64,000 nucleotides of DNA from Mycobacterium sp. 1164985.4. Lineage in GTDB: Bacteria > Actinomycetota > Actinomycetes > Mycobacteriales > Mycobacteriaceae. How positions within the stretch are numbered: the first letter of the stretch is position 1; each line of letters begins with the position of its first letter. The notes beneath the pieces are model-generated. The model saw nothing but the letters and a program-made list of their open reading frames with translations, had not been told where the DNA came from and made no database searches. This document shows positions 53,404-63,076 of this stretch, in pieces. A program made the position numbers and the translations under genes. The stretch covers positions 124,001 to 188,000 of the forward strand of contig NZ_LZMD01000085.1 in assembly GCF_001668575.1 (NCBI RefSeq), given 5' to 3'.

Positions 53404-54768
53404 TCAAGCCGTTTGCAGTACCCCGGACCGACGCCGGGCCGTGCGCTTCTCCGCCAGCCACAGCCGCAGGTTGTGCCCGATGGTGCGGCCGACCAGTCTC
53501 GGCGACGGGATCATGTAGAGGCTGTCGAGCAGGCTGAACCGTCGCAGAAACCATTCGGCGAGAACGGGATCGGTCTCTGCAGCGCCCAGGAACTGGTCGA
53601 ACAGCCCGCCGACCGGCTTGTACCACCACTTGGCCTCGCCGGTCGCGTTGTGCAGGGTCAGGTCACCGATGGTGGTCATCATCCAGACCGGCCATGTCGT
53701 CTTGGCCGTGGCTTTGGCGAGGCGTCCCGCCACGTCCGGATCGCCCGACTGCAGTACGGCCCGCAGGTTGCTCGCCTGGATCGCCGTCATCGTCATGCCC
53801 TGGCCGAAGGTCGGGTTGAAGCTGACGACGGCGTCGCCGAACGGAATGATGCCCTCGGGGAACCGTTCCAGGGCGTCGTAGCGTCGCCACCGACTCGTCG
53901 GATAGCGGTGGAACGCCATCTCGCCGAGCGGGGTGGCCTGCCGCAGCGCGGACGAGACGTGCGCGGGCAAGATCTCATCGGCCAGGTCGAGGATCTGCTC
54001 GACGGTCTGAGGTGGCGGCACCTTGCCGATGCCGAAGGTGGTGACGTTCCAGTTGCCGTCCTCGTAGAACAGCATTCCGATACCGAGCGGCTGGGTCCGC
54101 GAGGCGCCCGCGACCACGACCTTCTCGGCCAGCAAACCGTCGGGAACGTGGAACTGGTGGCTGGCGTAGGCGATGCCGACGTCAACGGTTTCCTCGGTGG
54201 GACGTTCGAACCCCCACGCCTCCAGCCATGCGGGGAGCCGCGTGCCCCGACCGGCGGCGTCGACGACCAGATCGGCGGCGACGGTCTCACCACTGTCGAG
54301 CAGCACGCCCGTCACCCGTCCCGCGTCGTGGACAGGTTCGATGACGGCGGCGTGCACGATGTCGACGTTGGCGATGCCCTTCACGCGCTTGCGGATCTGC
54401 CACTCCAGTTGCGGGCGGCTCGGCACGTAGGCGGTGAACTCGTCGTGCAGCCGGTGCGCCGTGCCGAGCACATGCCCGGCGGCGCCGAAGTAAATGCAGT
54501 CGGGCCGGTTCTCCAGAATCGGCACGCCGTCGGCGACCATGTCGGCCAGCAGCCCAGGGAAGTGGCTTTCGAACTCCTGGGCGCCCCGGGCCATCAGCAG
54601 GTGGACGTGGCGGCCCTGGGGGACGGCAGCGCGGTTGGCGGGGTCTTCGGGCAGGTTGTCGCGTTCGTAGACGGTGACCCGGTCGCTGACGTTTGAGAGC
54701 ACCCGGGCCGCGCACATCCCCGCGAGACTTCCCCCGATGACAGCTACGTGTTTATAACTCCGCCCCAT
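53404..54768 (-). CDS. FAD-dependent monooxygenase-like oxidoreductase (Rv3254-like)
   Basis: 454 residues. The Rossmann motif VAVIGGSLAGMCAARVL is at the N-terminus; the second FAD motif is GDAVVSFNPTFGQGMTMTAIQASNLRAVL (GD motif). DLVVDAAGRGTRLPAWL lies between. These match flavoprotein monooxygenases and geranylgeranyl-reductase-like proteins. ATG 54768 has TACCGT on the minus strand ending 7 nt before it (leaderless). It is divergent from the permease. Substrate unknown. Confidence 0.87.
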   Translation of the reverse strand: MGRSYKHVAVIGGSLAGMCAARVLSNVSDRVTVYERDNLPEDPANRAAVPQGRHVHLLMARGAQEFESHFPGLLADMVADGVPILENRPDCIYFGAAGHVLGTAHRLHDEFTAYVPSRPQLEWQIRKRVKGIANVDIVHAAVIEPVHDAGRVTGVLLDSGETVAADLVVDAAGRGTRLPAWLEAWGFERPTEETVDVGIAYASHQFHVPDGLLAEKVVVAGASRTQPLGIGMLFYEDGNWNVTTFGIGKVPPPQTVEQILDLADEILPAHVSSALRQATPLGEMAFHRYPTSRWRRYDALERFPEGIIPFGDAVVSFNPTFGQGMTMTAIQASNLRAVLQSGDPDVAGRLAKATAKTTWPVWMMTTIGDLTLHNATGEAKWWYKPVGGLFDQFLGAAETDPVLAEWFLRRFSLLDSLYMIPSPRLVGRTIGHNLRLWLAEKRTARRRSGVLQTA

Positions 54769-54822
54769 TGGGTGCACGGTACTCGGTAGATTGCGCGAAC
54801 GGACCCGACAGGAGGACCTGCG

Positions 54823-56292
54823 ATGGCTCGGCGGACGAAGTCAGTGGAGCAGTCCATCGCCGACACCGATGAACCCGACACCCGCCTGCGCAAAGACCTG
54901 AACTGGTGGGACCTCACGGTGTTCGGGGTGTCGGTGGTGATCGGCGCGGGCATCTTCACCATCACCGCCTCGACAGCGGGCAATCTCACCGGCCCGGCGA
55001 TATCGATCTCGTTCGTGCTGGCCGCGATCGCCTGCGGCTTGGCGGCGCTGTGCTACGCCGAATTCGCCTCGACGGTGCCGGTCGCGGGCAGCGCCTACAC
55101 GTTCTCCTACGCGACGTTCGGGGAGTTCGTCGCCTGGGTCATCGGATGGGACCTGATCCTCGAGTTCGCGGTCGCGTCGGCCGTCGTCGCGAAGGGGTGG
55201 TCGAGCTACCTCGGCGAGGTGTTCAACTTTGGTGGCGGAACAGCGGAATTCGGTTGGCTGCAACTGGATTGGGGCGCCCTGCTGATCATCGCGTTCGTCA
55301 CGGTCATCCTCGCCATCGGCACCAAGCTCTCGGCCGGGGTCAGCTTGGCGATCACCGTGATCAAGGTGGGGGTGGTCCTGCTGGTCGTCGCGGTCGGCGC
55401 GTTCTACATCAAGGCCGCCAACTACTCGCCGTTCCTGCCGCCCGCCGAAGCGGGTGAGGGCGGACGGGGCACCGACCAGTCGCTGCTGTCTTTGATCACC
55501 GGCGCCGAGGGCAGCAGCTACGGGTGGTACGGCCTGCTGGCAGGCGCCTCGATCGTGTTCTTCGCGTTCATCGGTTTCGACGTCGTGGCCACCACAGCGG
55601 AGGAGACCAAGAATCCGCAGCGCGACGTCTCCCGCGGCATCCTGGCCTCGCTCGCGATCGTGACGGTGCTCTACGTCGCGGTGTCGGTCGTCCTGACCGG
55701 CATGGTGCGCTACACCGAATTGCGCGCGGCGGGGGAGAAGGCCAACCTCGCAACCGCGTTCAGCGCCAACGGAATCGACTGGGCGGCGAAGGTGATCTCG
55801 ATCGGCGCGCTGGCGGGCCTGACCACGGTGGTGATCGTGTTGGTGCTCGGGCAGACGCGGGTGTTCTTCGCGATGTCACGCGACGGGTTGTTGCCCCGCT
55901 CGCTGGCCAAGACCGGTCGCCACGGAACGCCGGTGCGCATCACGTTGATCGTCGGCGTGGTCGTCGCGATCACCGCCTCGGTGTTCCCGATCGACAAGCT
56001 CGAGGAGATGGTCAACATCGGCACGCTGTTCGCGTTCGTGCTGGTGTCCGCCGGCGTGATCGTGCTGCGACGCTCGCGGCCCGACCTCGAGCGCGGGTTC
56101 TGGGTGCCGGGTGTGCCGTGGCTGCCGATCGCCTCGATCGTCGCCTGTGTCTGGCTGATGCTGAACCTCACCGCGCTCACGTGGATCCGCTTCCTCATCT
56201 GGATGGCGATCGGCGTCGCGCTCTACTTCGTCTACGGCCGCCGCCATTCGGTGCTGGGCCGCCGCGAACGCGAATCCATCACCACTGCCTGA
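54823..56292 (+). CDS. APC-family amino-acid permease
   Basis: 489 residues with 12 predicted membrane helices. DLTVFGVSVVIGAGIFTITAS (helix 1 with GAGIF substrate motif), SAYTFSYATFGEFVAWVIGWDLILEF and FFAFIGFDVVATTAEETKNPQRDVSRGI are APC/cationic amino-acid transporter signatures. Shine-Dalgarno AGGAGG lies 7 nt before the ATG. Counterpart of Rv3253c. Substrate (likely a cationic or neutral amino acid) unproven. A large inverted repeat follows the gene. Confidence 0.9.
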   Translation: MARRTKSVEQSIADTDEPDTRLRKDLNWWDLTVFGVSVVIGAGIFTITASTAGNLTGPAISISFVLAAIACGLAALCYAEFASTVPVAGSAYTFSYATFGEFVAWVIGWDLILEFAVASAVVAKGWSSYLGEVFNFGGGTAEFGWLQLDWGALLIIAFVTVILAIGTKLSAGVSLAITVIKVGVVLLVVAVGAFYIKAANYSPFLPPAEAGEGGRGTDQSLLSLITGAEGSSYGWYGLLAGASIVFFAFIGFDVVATTAEETKNPQRDVSRGILASLAIVTVLYVAVSVVLTGMVRYTELRAAGEKANLATAFSANGIDWAAKVISIGALAGLTTVVIVLVLGQTRVFFAMSRDGLLPRSLAKTGRHGTPVRITLIVGVVVAITASVFPIDKLEEMVNIGTLFAFVLVSAGVIVLRRSRPDLERGFWVPGVPWLPIASIVACVWLMLNLTALTWIRFLIWMAIGVALYFVYGRRHSVLGRRERESITTA

Positions 56293-56306
56293 TAAGGCTC
56301 TGCTGC

Positions 56307-56363
56307 CGAGCGCGCAGCCGCGTAGCGCTTTCGGGTCCGAGACCGTAAAAGGCTGCGCGCTCG
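56307..56363. terminator. inverted repeat after the permease gene
   Basis: Arms CGAGCGCGCAGCC (56307-56319) and GGCTGCGCGCTCG (56351-56363), a 13-bp perfect stem with a 31-nt loop. It lies 15 nt after the stop and upstream of the alkB promoter, which suits a terminator. The long loop has internal pairing possibilities. Confidence 0.6.
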
Positions 56364-56369
56364 CGGCCA

Positions 56370-56428
56370 CCAGTGCTTTACAAACACTGGTTCTGTGTCT
56401 AGACAAACGACAAAGCTGCTCCTATAGT
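56370..56428 (+). promoter_or_regulatory. alkB promoter with operator-like palindromes
   Basis: TAGACA (56400-56405), 17 nt and TATAGT (56423-56428) form a good SigA-type promoter. The perfect palindrome TGTCTAGACA (56396-56405) covers the -35 box. A second inverted repeat, CCAGTG-N9-CACTGG (56370-56390), lies just upstream. Both are candidate binding sites for the TetR regulator encoded at the end of this operon. Confidence 0.6.
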
Positions 56429-56469
56429 CAAGCTCAGACGTGACAGCACTCACTTCAGGAGGCTTGGCA

Positions 56470-57696
56470 GTGACCACGCAGACATCGGAACTCGACGCCG
56501 TCGAATGGCGTGACAAGAAGCGCTATCTGTGGCTGATGGGCTTGATCGCGCCGACGGCGCTGTTCGTGATGCTGCCGCTGGTGTGGGCCTTCAACCAGTG
56601 GGGTTGGCACGCCGCGGCGCAAGTGCCGTTCTGGATCGGGCCGATCCTGCTGTACATCGTGTTGCCGGCGCTGGACCTGAAATTCGGACCGGACGGGCAG
56701 AACCCGCCCGACGAGGTGATGGAGCGACTCGAGAACGACAAGTACTACCGCTACTGCACCTACATCTACATCCCGTTCCAGTACGCCAGCGTGATCGTCG
56801 GGGCGTACCTGTTCACCGCATCGGACCTGAGCTGGCTCGGCTTCGACGGTGGACTGGGGTGGCCGGCGAGAATCGGCCTGGCGCTCTCGGTCGGTCTGCT
56901 CGGCGGGGTCGGGATCAATACCGCACACGAGATGGGGCACAAGAAGGACTCGCTCGAGCGATGGCTGGCCAAGATCACGCTGGCGCAGACGTGCTACGGC
57001 CACTTCTACATCGAGCACAACCGCGGCCACCACGTCCGCGTGGCGACCCCGGAGGATCCGGCGTCCGCCCGCTTCGGCGAGACGTTTTGGGAGTTCCTGC
57101 CGCGCAGCGTGTTCGGGTCGCTGAAGTCGGCGTGGGAGCTGGAGGCCAAGCGGCTCGAGCGTAGCGGGCGCAGCACGCGGGATCCAAGAACGTACTGGTC
57201 CAATGACGTCCTCAACGCATGGGCGATGTCGATCGTGTTCTACGGCGCGCTGATCGCGGTGTTCGGCTGGGCGCTGATCCCCTACATCGTCATCTCGGCG
57301 GTGTTCGGCTTCACGCTGCTCGAGACCGTGAACTATCTCGAGCACTACGGCCTGCTGCGGCAGAAGACCGAGAGCGGTCGCTACGAGCGCTGCGCGCCGG
57401 TGCACAGCTGGAACTCCGATCACGTCGTGACCAACCTGTTCCTGTATCACCTGCAGCGTCACAGCGATCACCACGCCAACCCGACCCGGCGCTACCAGAC
57501 GCTGCGCAGCATGGAGGGCGCGCCGAACCTGCCGAGCGGCTACGCGTCGATGATCGCGCTGACGTACGTCCCGCCGCTGTGGCGCCGGGTGATGGACCAC
57601 CGGGTGCTCGATCACTACGACGGTGACATCACCCGCGTGAACGTGCACCCTCGCGTGCGCGACAAGGTGCTGGCCCGTCACGGAGTGCACGCGTGA
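56470..57696 (+). CDS. alkB: alkane 1-monooxygenase AlkB
   Basis: 408 residues, integral membrane di-iron hydroxylase with six membrane helices. The histidine boxes are HEMGHKKD (near 153), EHNRGHHVRVATPEDPASAR (near 182), NYLEHYG (near 293) and LQRHSDHHANPTRRYQ (near 331). It oxidises medium-chain n-alkanes to 1-alkanols with electrons from rubredoxin. The GTG at 56470 is favoured by AGGAGG at 56457-56462; another GTG at 56440 lacks one. The stop overlaps the rubA start (GTGA). Confidence 0.96.
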   Translation: MTTQTSELDAVEWRDKKRYLWLMGLIAPTALFVMLPLVWAFNQWGWHAAAQVPFWIGPILLYIVLPALDLKFGPDGQNPPDEVMERLENDKYYRYCTYIYIPFQYASVIVGAYLFTASDLSWLGFDGGLGWPARIGLALSVGLLGGVGINTAHEMGHKKDSLERWLAKITLAQTCYGHFYIEHNRGHHVRVATPEDPASARFGETFWEFLPRSVFGSLKSAWELEAKRLERSGRSTRDPRTYWSNDVLNAWAMSIVFYGALIAVFGWALIPYIVISAVFGFTLLETVNYLEHYGLLRQKTESGRYERCAPVHSWNSDHVVTNLFLYHLQRHSDHHANPTRRYQTLRSMEGAPNLPSGYASMIALTYVPPLWRRVMDHRVLDHYDGDITRVNVHPRVRDKVLARHGVHA

Positions 57697-57860
57697 ACGC
57701 CTACCGCTGCCCGGGTTGTGACTACGTCTACGACGAGACGAAAGGGGCTCCGCGGGAAGGCTTTCCGGCTGGAACGCAATGGAGCGACATTCCCGACGAC
57801 TGGAGCTGCCCCGATTGCGCTGTGCGCGAGAAGGTCGACTTCGAACCCCTTACCCGTTGA
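57693..57860 (+). CDS. rubA: rubredoxin RubA
   Basis: 55 residues translated from GTG 57693. The iron-binding pairs are YRCPGCDYVYDE (Cys-X2-Cys) and WSCPDCAV (Cys-X2-Cys). It is the electron donor to AlkB, whose stop codon it overlaps (GTGA). Its TGA is part of the left arm of the hairpin at 57856-57915. It is slightly divergent from the second rubredoxin, as in other mycobacterial alk operons, where one rubredoxin is usually the AlkG1- and the other the functional AlkG2-type. Confidence 0.95.
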   Translation: MNAYRCPGCDYVYDETKGAPREGFPAGTQWSDIPDDWSCPDCAVREKVDFEPLTR

Positions 57861-57915
57861 CTCTGCGTCCATGGCGCGAAAGTGCGAGTGATCCTCGCCC
57901 CGAGCGCAGAGTCAA
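57856..57915. repeat. long-loop inverted repeat between rubA and rubB
   Basis: Arms GTTGACTCTGCG (57856-57867) and CGCAGAGTCAAC (57904-57915), 12 bp, 36-nt loop. The rubA stop lies in the left arm. It may tune the level of rubB relative to alkB-rubA (partial terminator or RNA-stability element). Confidence 0.6.
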
Positions 57916-57941
57916 CCGAAGAGAGACAAGAAGGTGAAGTG

Positions 57942-58121
57942 ATGGACTACAAACTGTTCGTCTGCGTGCAGTGCGGATTCGAGTACGACGAGGAGAAGGG
58001 CTGGCCGGAGGACGGTATCGCCCCCGGCACGCGGTGGGACGACATCCCCGACGACTGGAGCTGCCCGGACTGCGGCGCGGCCAAGTCCGACTTCGAGATG
58101 GTCGAGGTCGCCCGTTCGTGA
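57942..58121 (+). CDS. rubB: rubredoxin RubB
   Basis: 59 residues with [33 protein letters not shown] and [12 protein letters not shown]; both Cys-X2-Cys pairs of the FeS4 site are intact. It is the better match to functional AlkG2-type rubredoxins that transfer electrons to AlkB. ATG 57942 has a GAAGGTG site. Its TGA overlaps the TetR GTG (GTGA). Confidence 0.95.
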   Translation: MDYKLFVCVQCGFEYDEEKGWPEDGIAPGTRWDDIPDDWSCPDCGAAKSDFEMVEVARS

Positions 58122-58765
58122 CGACTACTCTCGCGCGTGTGAACAGCCCGCGCCGGACCGCGCAGCGCATCCCCTACGCCGAAGCGTCGAGGGTGTTGCT
58201 GCGCGATTCCATCCTCGACGGGATGCGCGAACTGCTGCTCACCCGTGACTGGTCGGCGATCACCCTGTCCGACGTCGCCAAGGCCGCCGGCATCAGCCGC
58301 CAGACCATCTACAACGAATTCGGCTCGCGCCAGGGTTTGGCCCAGGCGTACGCGATGCGGTTGGCCGACCGGCTGGTCGACCAGATCGACGACGCCATCG
58401 AAGGCAACGTCGGCGACGTCTTCGCGGCGTTCAGCCACGGCTTCCGCGACTTCTTCACCGAGTCCGCCGCCGACCCGCTGGTGATCTCACTGCTGACCGG
58501 TGAGGCCAAACCGGACCTGTTGCAGCTCATCACCACCGACAGCGGGCCGATCATCACCCATTGCAGCCAGCGGCTGACGCAGACGTTCATCGACAGCTGG
58601 GTGAAGGCCAGCGACGAGGACGCCGGCGTGCTGGCCAGGGCCATCGTCCGGCTGGCGATGAGCTATGTCTCGATGCCGCCCGAAGCCGACCATGATGTGG
58701 CACGTGACCTGGCCCGATTGATGACACCGTTCGCCGAACGCTACGGTGTTATCGATATTCCTTAG
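58118..58765 (+). CDS. TetR-family regulator of the alk operon
   Basis: 215 residues: N-terminal TetR helix-turn-helix ([31 protein letters not shown], about residues 45-80) and a helical ligand domain. Equivalent to Rv3249c; AlkX-type repressors at this position control alkB in other actinobacteria. The likely operator is the palindrome over the alkB -35 box. GTG start overlaps the rubB stop; sahH follows after a 146-nt region. Confidence 0.92.
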   Translation: MTTTLARVNSPRRTAQRIPYAEASRVLLRDSILDGMRELLLTRDWSAITLSDVAKAAGISRQTIYNEFGSRQGLAQAYAMRLADRLVDQIDDAIEGNVGDVFAAFSHGFRDFFTESAADPLVISLLTGEAKPDLLQLITTDSGPIITHCSQRLTQTFIDSWVKASDEDAGVLARAIVRLAMSYVSMPPEADHDVARDLARLMTPFAERYGVIDIP

Positions 58766-58836
58766 CTGTCAGAGCGCCACGGCTGGTTCAACCGCACGCG
58801 CCTGTCCCGCGAGCCCGCAGGCTATGGATGTCTACT

Positions 58837-58887
58837 CAGATGTCGCCGTGCGCACATCTGTGCGCTCATAGGCACTGCTCATAGGCA
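58837..58887 (+). promoter_or_regulatory. sahH leader: alternative hairpins and a tandem 11-bp repeat
   Basis: CAGATGT (58837-58843) pairs with ACATCTG (58854-58860), while GCGCACA (58850-58856) pairs with TGTGCGC (58859-58865); the two hairpins exclude each other. Directly after them GCTCATAGGCA occurs twice (58864-58874 and 58877-58887) at a 13-nt period. This looks like a regulatory leader or operator pair, but it does not match the known SAH riboswitch core by eye. Confidence 0.4.
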
Positions 58888-58911
58888 ATGACGAACGAAA
58901 AGGGGCTCTAC

Positions 58912-60369
<1,458 letters not shown>

Positions 60370-60388
60370 TCACGTCCTCACCGAGGCT

Positions 60389-60431
60389 GCGGGGAGATCG
60401 CGATCCTTTTCGAATTCTGCGATCTCCCCGC
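60389..60431. terminator. bidirectional terminator after sahH
   Basis: GCGGGGAGATCGC (60389-60401) and GCGATCTCCCCGC (60419-60431) form a 13-bp stem with a 17-nt loop, between convergent sahH and the DUF899 gene. Confidence 0.75.
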
Positions 60432-60448
60432 GGTTGCGCGTCTGAACC

Positions 60449-61135
60449 CTATGCCGGGTACTCGTCGCGTTTGCGCGGCCAGTCGGAGAAGTCCTCGCCG
60501 CGGCCTTTGGGCGCGCGATCGAGCAGCTGCCAGGTGGCGTTGAGTGCCTCGGTGCCGCGGTCGTAGGTCGAGTAAGTGTGGTACACCACGCCGTCCTCCA
60601 GGGCGAAGCAACTGAGCGCCATCAGCTCCATGACGTCGAGCATGCTGCCGCTGCCCTTGCCGAAGTCACGACGCGGCGTCGGAACATGCATGTAGCCGAA
60701 GAAGTCGGCGTCGAAATCGCTGCCGCCTGAGGACACCCACTCGATATCCCAGCCCATCCGCTGCTTGTAGGCGCTGAGCACCGGAAGCGGGGAGCGTGAC
60801 GACAAGATGAATGTCACGTCCCTGTGCGCCAGATGCGGTACCGCGCCGACCAGGTTGTCGGTCTCGAAGGTGCAGCCCGGGCAGCCCTCCGGCGTGTTCG
60901 GCCCGTGCATGAAATGCCGCACGATCAACTGTGATCGGCCGTCGAACAGTTCGGCCAGTGTGCGCCGCCCGGACGTGGTGTCGAACTCGTACGGCTTGTC
61001 GACCCGCACCCATGGCAGCGCCTGCCGCTGCCTGGCGAGCTCGGCGGCCCTGCGGGTCAGCTCCTTCTCCTGGGCCAGCTGTTGTTCGTACGCAGCGCGC
61101 CACTGTTCGCGTGTTCCGACCTGATGCGTCGTCAT
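60449..61135 (-). CDS. DUF899 thioredoxin-like protein
   Basis: 228 residues of the DUF899 family, a thioredoxin-like fold. LIVRHFMHGPNTPEGCPGCTFETDNLVGAVPHL contains the CPGC pair at the place of the redox-active Cys. DVTFILSSRSPLPVLSAYKQRMGWDIEWVSS and DVMELMALSCFALEDGVVYHTYSTYDRGTEALNATWQLLDRAPKGR are also family signatures. Start ATG 61135 has GGAGGAGG upstream; another ATG 18 nt upstream is less likely. Function unknown, probably a redox role. Confidence 0.85.
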   Translation of the reverse strand: MTTHQVGTREQWRAAYEQQLAQEKELTRRAAELARQRQALPWVRVDKPYEFDTTSGRRTLAELFDGRSQLIVRHFMHGPNTPEGCPGCTFETDNLVGAVPHLAHRDVTFILSSRSPLPVLSAYKQRMGWDIEWVSSGGSDFDADFFGYMHVPTPRRDFGKGSGSMLDVMELMALSCFALEDGVVYHTYSTYDRGTEALNATWQLLDRAPKGRGEDFSDWPRKRDEYPA

Positions 61136-61254
61136 GTCGTCTGCCTCCTCCATACGGAATGGGTTCGGCGAAACAGACTCGCGCTGACGCTCGAACTCAT
61201 CGCGTTCACGACGTGTTGAGGCGGAAACGGGCCTCATGGAACCAATTTCGTTGC

Positions 61255-61260
61255 TAACGT
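61255..61260 (+). promoter_or_regulatory. -10 box of the secreted lipase gene, leaderless start
   Basis: TAACGT (TANNNT) ends 7 nt before GTG 61268; no Shine-Dalgarno sequence is present. Confidence 0.5.
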
Positions 61261-61267
61261 CCGACCC

Positions 61268-62578
61268 GTGGGCCGCATCCTCGGAATCGCGATCGCCCTC
61301 ATGATCTCCATTATGGGGATTTCGCCGCCCGCATCCGCCGACGATCCGACCATCGACGATCACAACCCCTTCTTCAACGAGGACGAATACCAGGCGTTCT
61401 ACACGCCGCCGGACCCGTTGCCGCCGGGCAAGCCCGGCGACCTGATCCGCACGGAGCCGTCGCGGCTGGTGCTCGAACCGTCGGGCGAACTCGGCATGAT
61501 CATGGCCGAAGGTACGCGAATCATGTACCGCAGCAACGACGCTCGCGGAAATCCGGATGTCGTCACCGGCACGTACTTCGAGCCGCACGCGCCGTGGCCG
61601 TTCGGCGGGCCCCGCCCGCTGATCGTCTACGGCCCCGGCACCCAGGGCCAGGGCGACCAGTGCGCGCCGTCGCGGCAGTTCAACCAGGGCATCCACTGGT
61701 CGCCATACCTCGACCTCGCGTTCAACTACGAGGAGCTTTTCGTCGCGACGATGGTCGCGCGCGGTTTCGCGATCGTCATGACCGATTACGAGGGTCTGGG
61801 CACGCCCGGCTTACACACCTACGCGAACCGGGTTTCCCAGGGCCATGCGATGCTCGACGCCGCCCGCGCCGCGAAGAACCTGCCGGGAACCTCGCTGACG
61901 CCCGACGGTCCGCTGGCGTTCTGGGGATACTCACAGGGCGGGGGCGCCGCGGCGTCCGCAGCCGAGATGGCCGAGTCGTACGCGCCCGAACTCGACATCG
62001 TCGGCTCTTATGCCGGTGCGCCGCCCGCCGACCTGAAGGCGCTGTTCCCGTTCATCGACGGCAGCATGTTGATCGGCGCCGTCGGTTATGCGCTGAACGG
62101 CGTCATCGCGGCCTACCCCGAACACGAGGCGGCTATCCGGGCGACGCTGACCCCGCGCGGCGCGGACCTGCTCTACAAGGTGCAGGACCAGTGCGTCGCC
62201 GAGACGCTGACCAAGTTCATGTTCCGGCACCTGCAGCCGTACTTCAATCAGGACATCTTCCAACTCGTCGAGCAGGAGCCGTTCACGTCGCTCTTCGACG
62301 AGCAGAAGCTGGGTCGCATGAAACCCAATGCGCCCGTGCTGATCAACGCCAACCGATACGACCCGCTGGTCCCGTGGGCGCCGGCGATGCAGATGGGCCG
62401 CGACTGGTGCGCCCAGGGCGCCGACGTCGAGGCGCGCACCAACGAACAGCCGCCGTTCCTCAACAAGGCGATGGTCAACCACGGCCTGCCAATGCTGGTC
62501 GACGGCGAACCCGCCATGCAGTGGATTGCCGACCGGTTCAAGGGCGTGCCGACGGCGTCGAACTGCGGACGCTTCTGA
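61268..62578 (+). CDS. secreted lipase (LIP family)
   Basis: 436 residues. A signal peptide (ILGIAIALMISIMGISPPASA, cleavage near residue 24) is followed by a secretory lipase domain with VYGPGTQGQGDQCAPSRQ, the nucleophile Ser222 in GYSQGGG, and NANRYDPLVPW near the catalytic Asp; KAMVNHGLP likely holds the His. It probably hydrolyses triacylglycerol or other esters outside the cell. GTG start with a leaderless promoter. Confidence 0.88.
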   Translation: MGRILGIAIALMISIMGISPPASADDPTIDDHNPFFNEDEYQAFYTPPDPLPPGKPGDLIRTEPSRLVLEPSGELGMIMAEGTRIMYRSNDARGNPDVVTGTYFEPHAPWPFGGPRPLIVYGPGTQGQGDQCAPSRQFNQGIHWSPYLDLAFNYEELFVATMVARGFAIVMTDYEGLGTPGLHTYANRVSQGHAMLDAARAAKNLPGTSLTPDGPLAFWGYSQGGGAAASAAEMAESYAPELDIVGSYAGAPPADLKALFPFIDGSMLIGAVGYALNGVIAAYPEHEAAIRATLTPRGADLLYKVQDQCVAETLTKFMFRHLQPYFNQDIFQLVEQEPFTSLFDEQKLGRMKPNAPVLINANRYDPLVPWAPAMQMGRDWCAQGADVEARTNEQPPFLNKAMVNHGLPMLVDGEPAMQWIADRFKGVPTASNCGRF

Positions 62579-62579
62579 G

Positions 62580-62948
62580 TCAGGGCACGGCCGTTGCGCC
62601 GCAGTGGTTCTTCAGATCGACGAGCGGCTGGCGAATCCCGGCCATCTCGGCGCTTTCCTGCGGATGTTCAGTCATATAGGTCGTCACACGCGCGGCGACC
62701 TGCTCACGCGAGAGACCCTGCAGCGTGCTCATGTACGAGTTCAGATCGGGATGGGTGAACAGGTACGCCGAGGTCGACGCGTCGACCCCGGCGCGCACGC
62801 CTTCGAGATCGGCGGTGGAGCAATTCGCCGGTCCCGCACCGGGATTCGTATCGGCCTGGGCGAGCGGGGCGGCGATCAGCGCTGCGGCTCCGGCCGCCCC
62901 GGCGAGGGTGGCCAGTGAAAGGGGGACTGACCTGCGGATGTTGAGCAT
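62580..62948 (-). CDS. secreted hemophore-like heme-binding protein
   Basis: 122 residues. Signal peptide (residues 1-32, cleavage after PLAQA), then a compact helical domain with two Cys (NCSTADLEGV and LKNHCGATAV) and STSAYLFTHPDLNSYMSTLQGLSREQVAARVTTYMTEHPQ. The mycobacterial family includes Rv0203, a heme carrier. The heme ligand of Rv0203 (Tyr/His) cannot be mapped with certainty here. It ends 1 nt after the lipase stop on the other strand. Confidence 0.83.
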   Translation of the reverse strand: MLNIRRSVPLSLATLAGAAGAAALIAAPLAQADTNPGAGPANCSTADLEGVRAGVDASTSAYLFTHPDLNSYMSTLQGLSREQVAARVTTYMTEHPQESAEMAGIRQPLVDLKNHCGATAVP

Positions 62949-63076
62949 TGCGATGACTCCCTGGACGGTTTGCGTTGTTTGCCAGTCTGTTGCCGTCGCG
63001 CTCGACCCGCACGCCGTCCCAAGCGGTTACACAGGAAACCTGTAGCCGACGACAAGGTGCCTGTCGCGGGCCGTGG

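Noticed and set aside
52558-54696. 712-codon open frame on the plus strand across the DUF808 and FAD oxidoreductase genes
   Set aside because: It spans the antisense of two unrelated real genes and their intergenic gap, so it is a chance frame.
58766-58911. SAH or SAM riboswitch upstream of sahH
   Set aside because: No match by eye to the conserved cores of these riboswitches; only generic hairpins and a direct repeat are visible.
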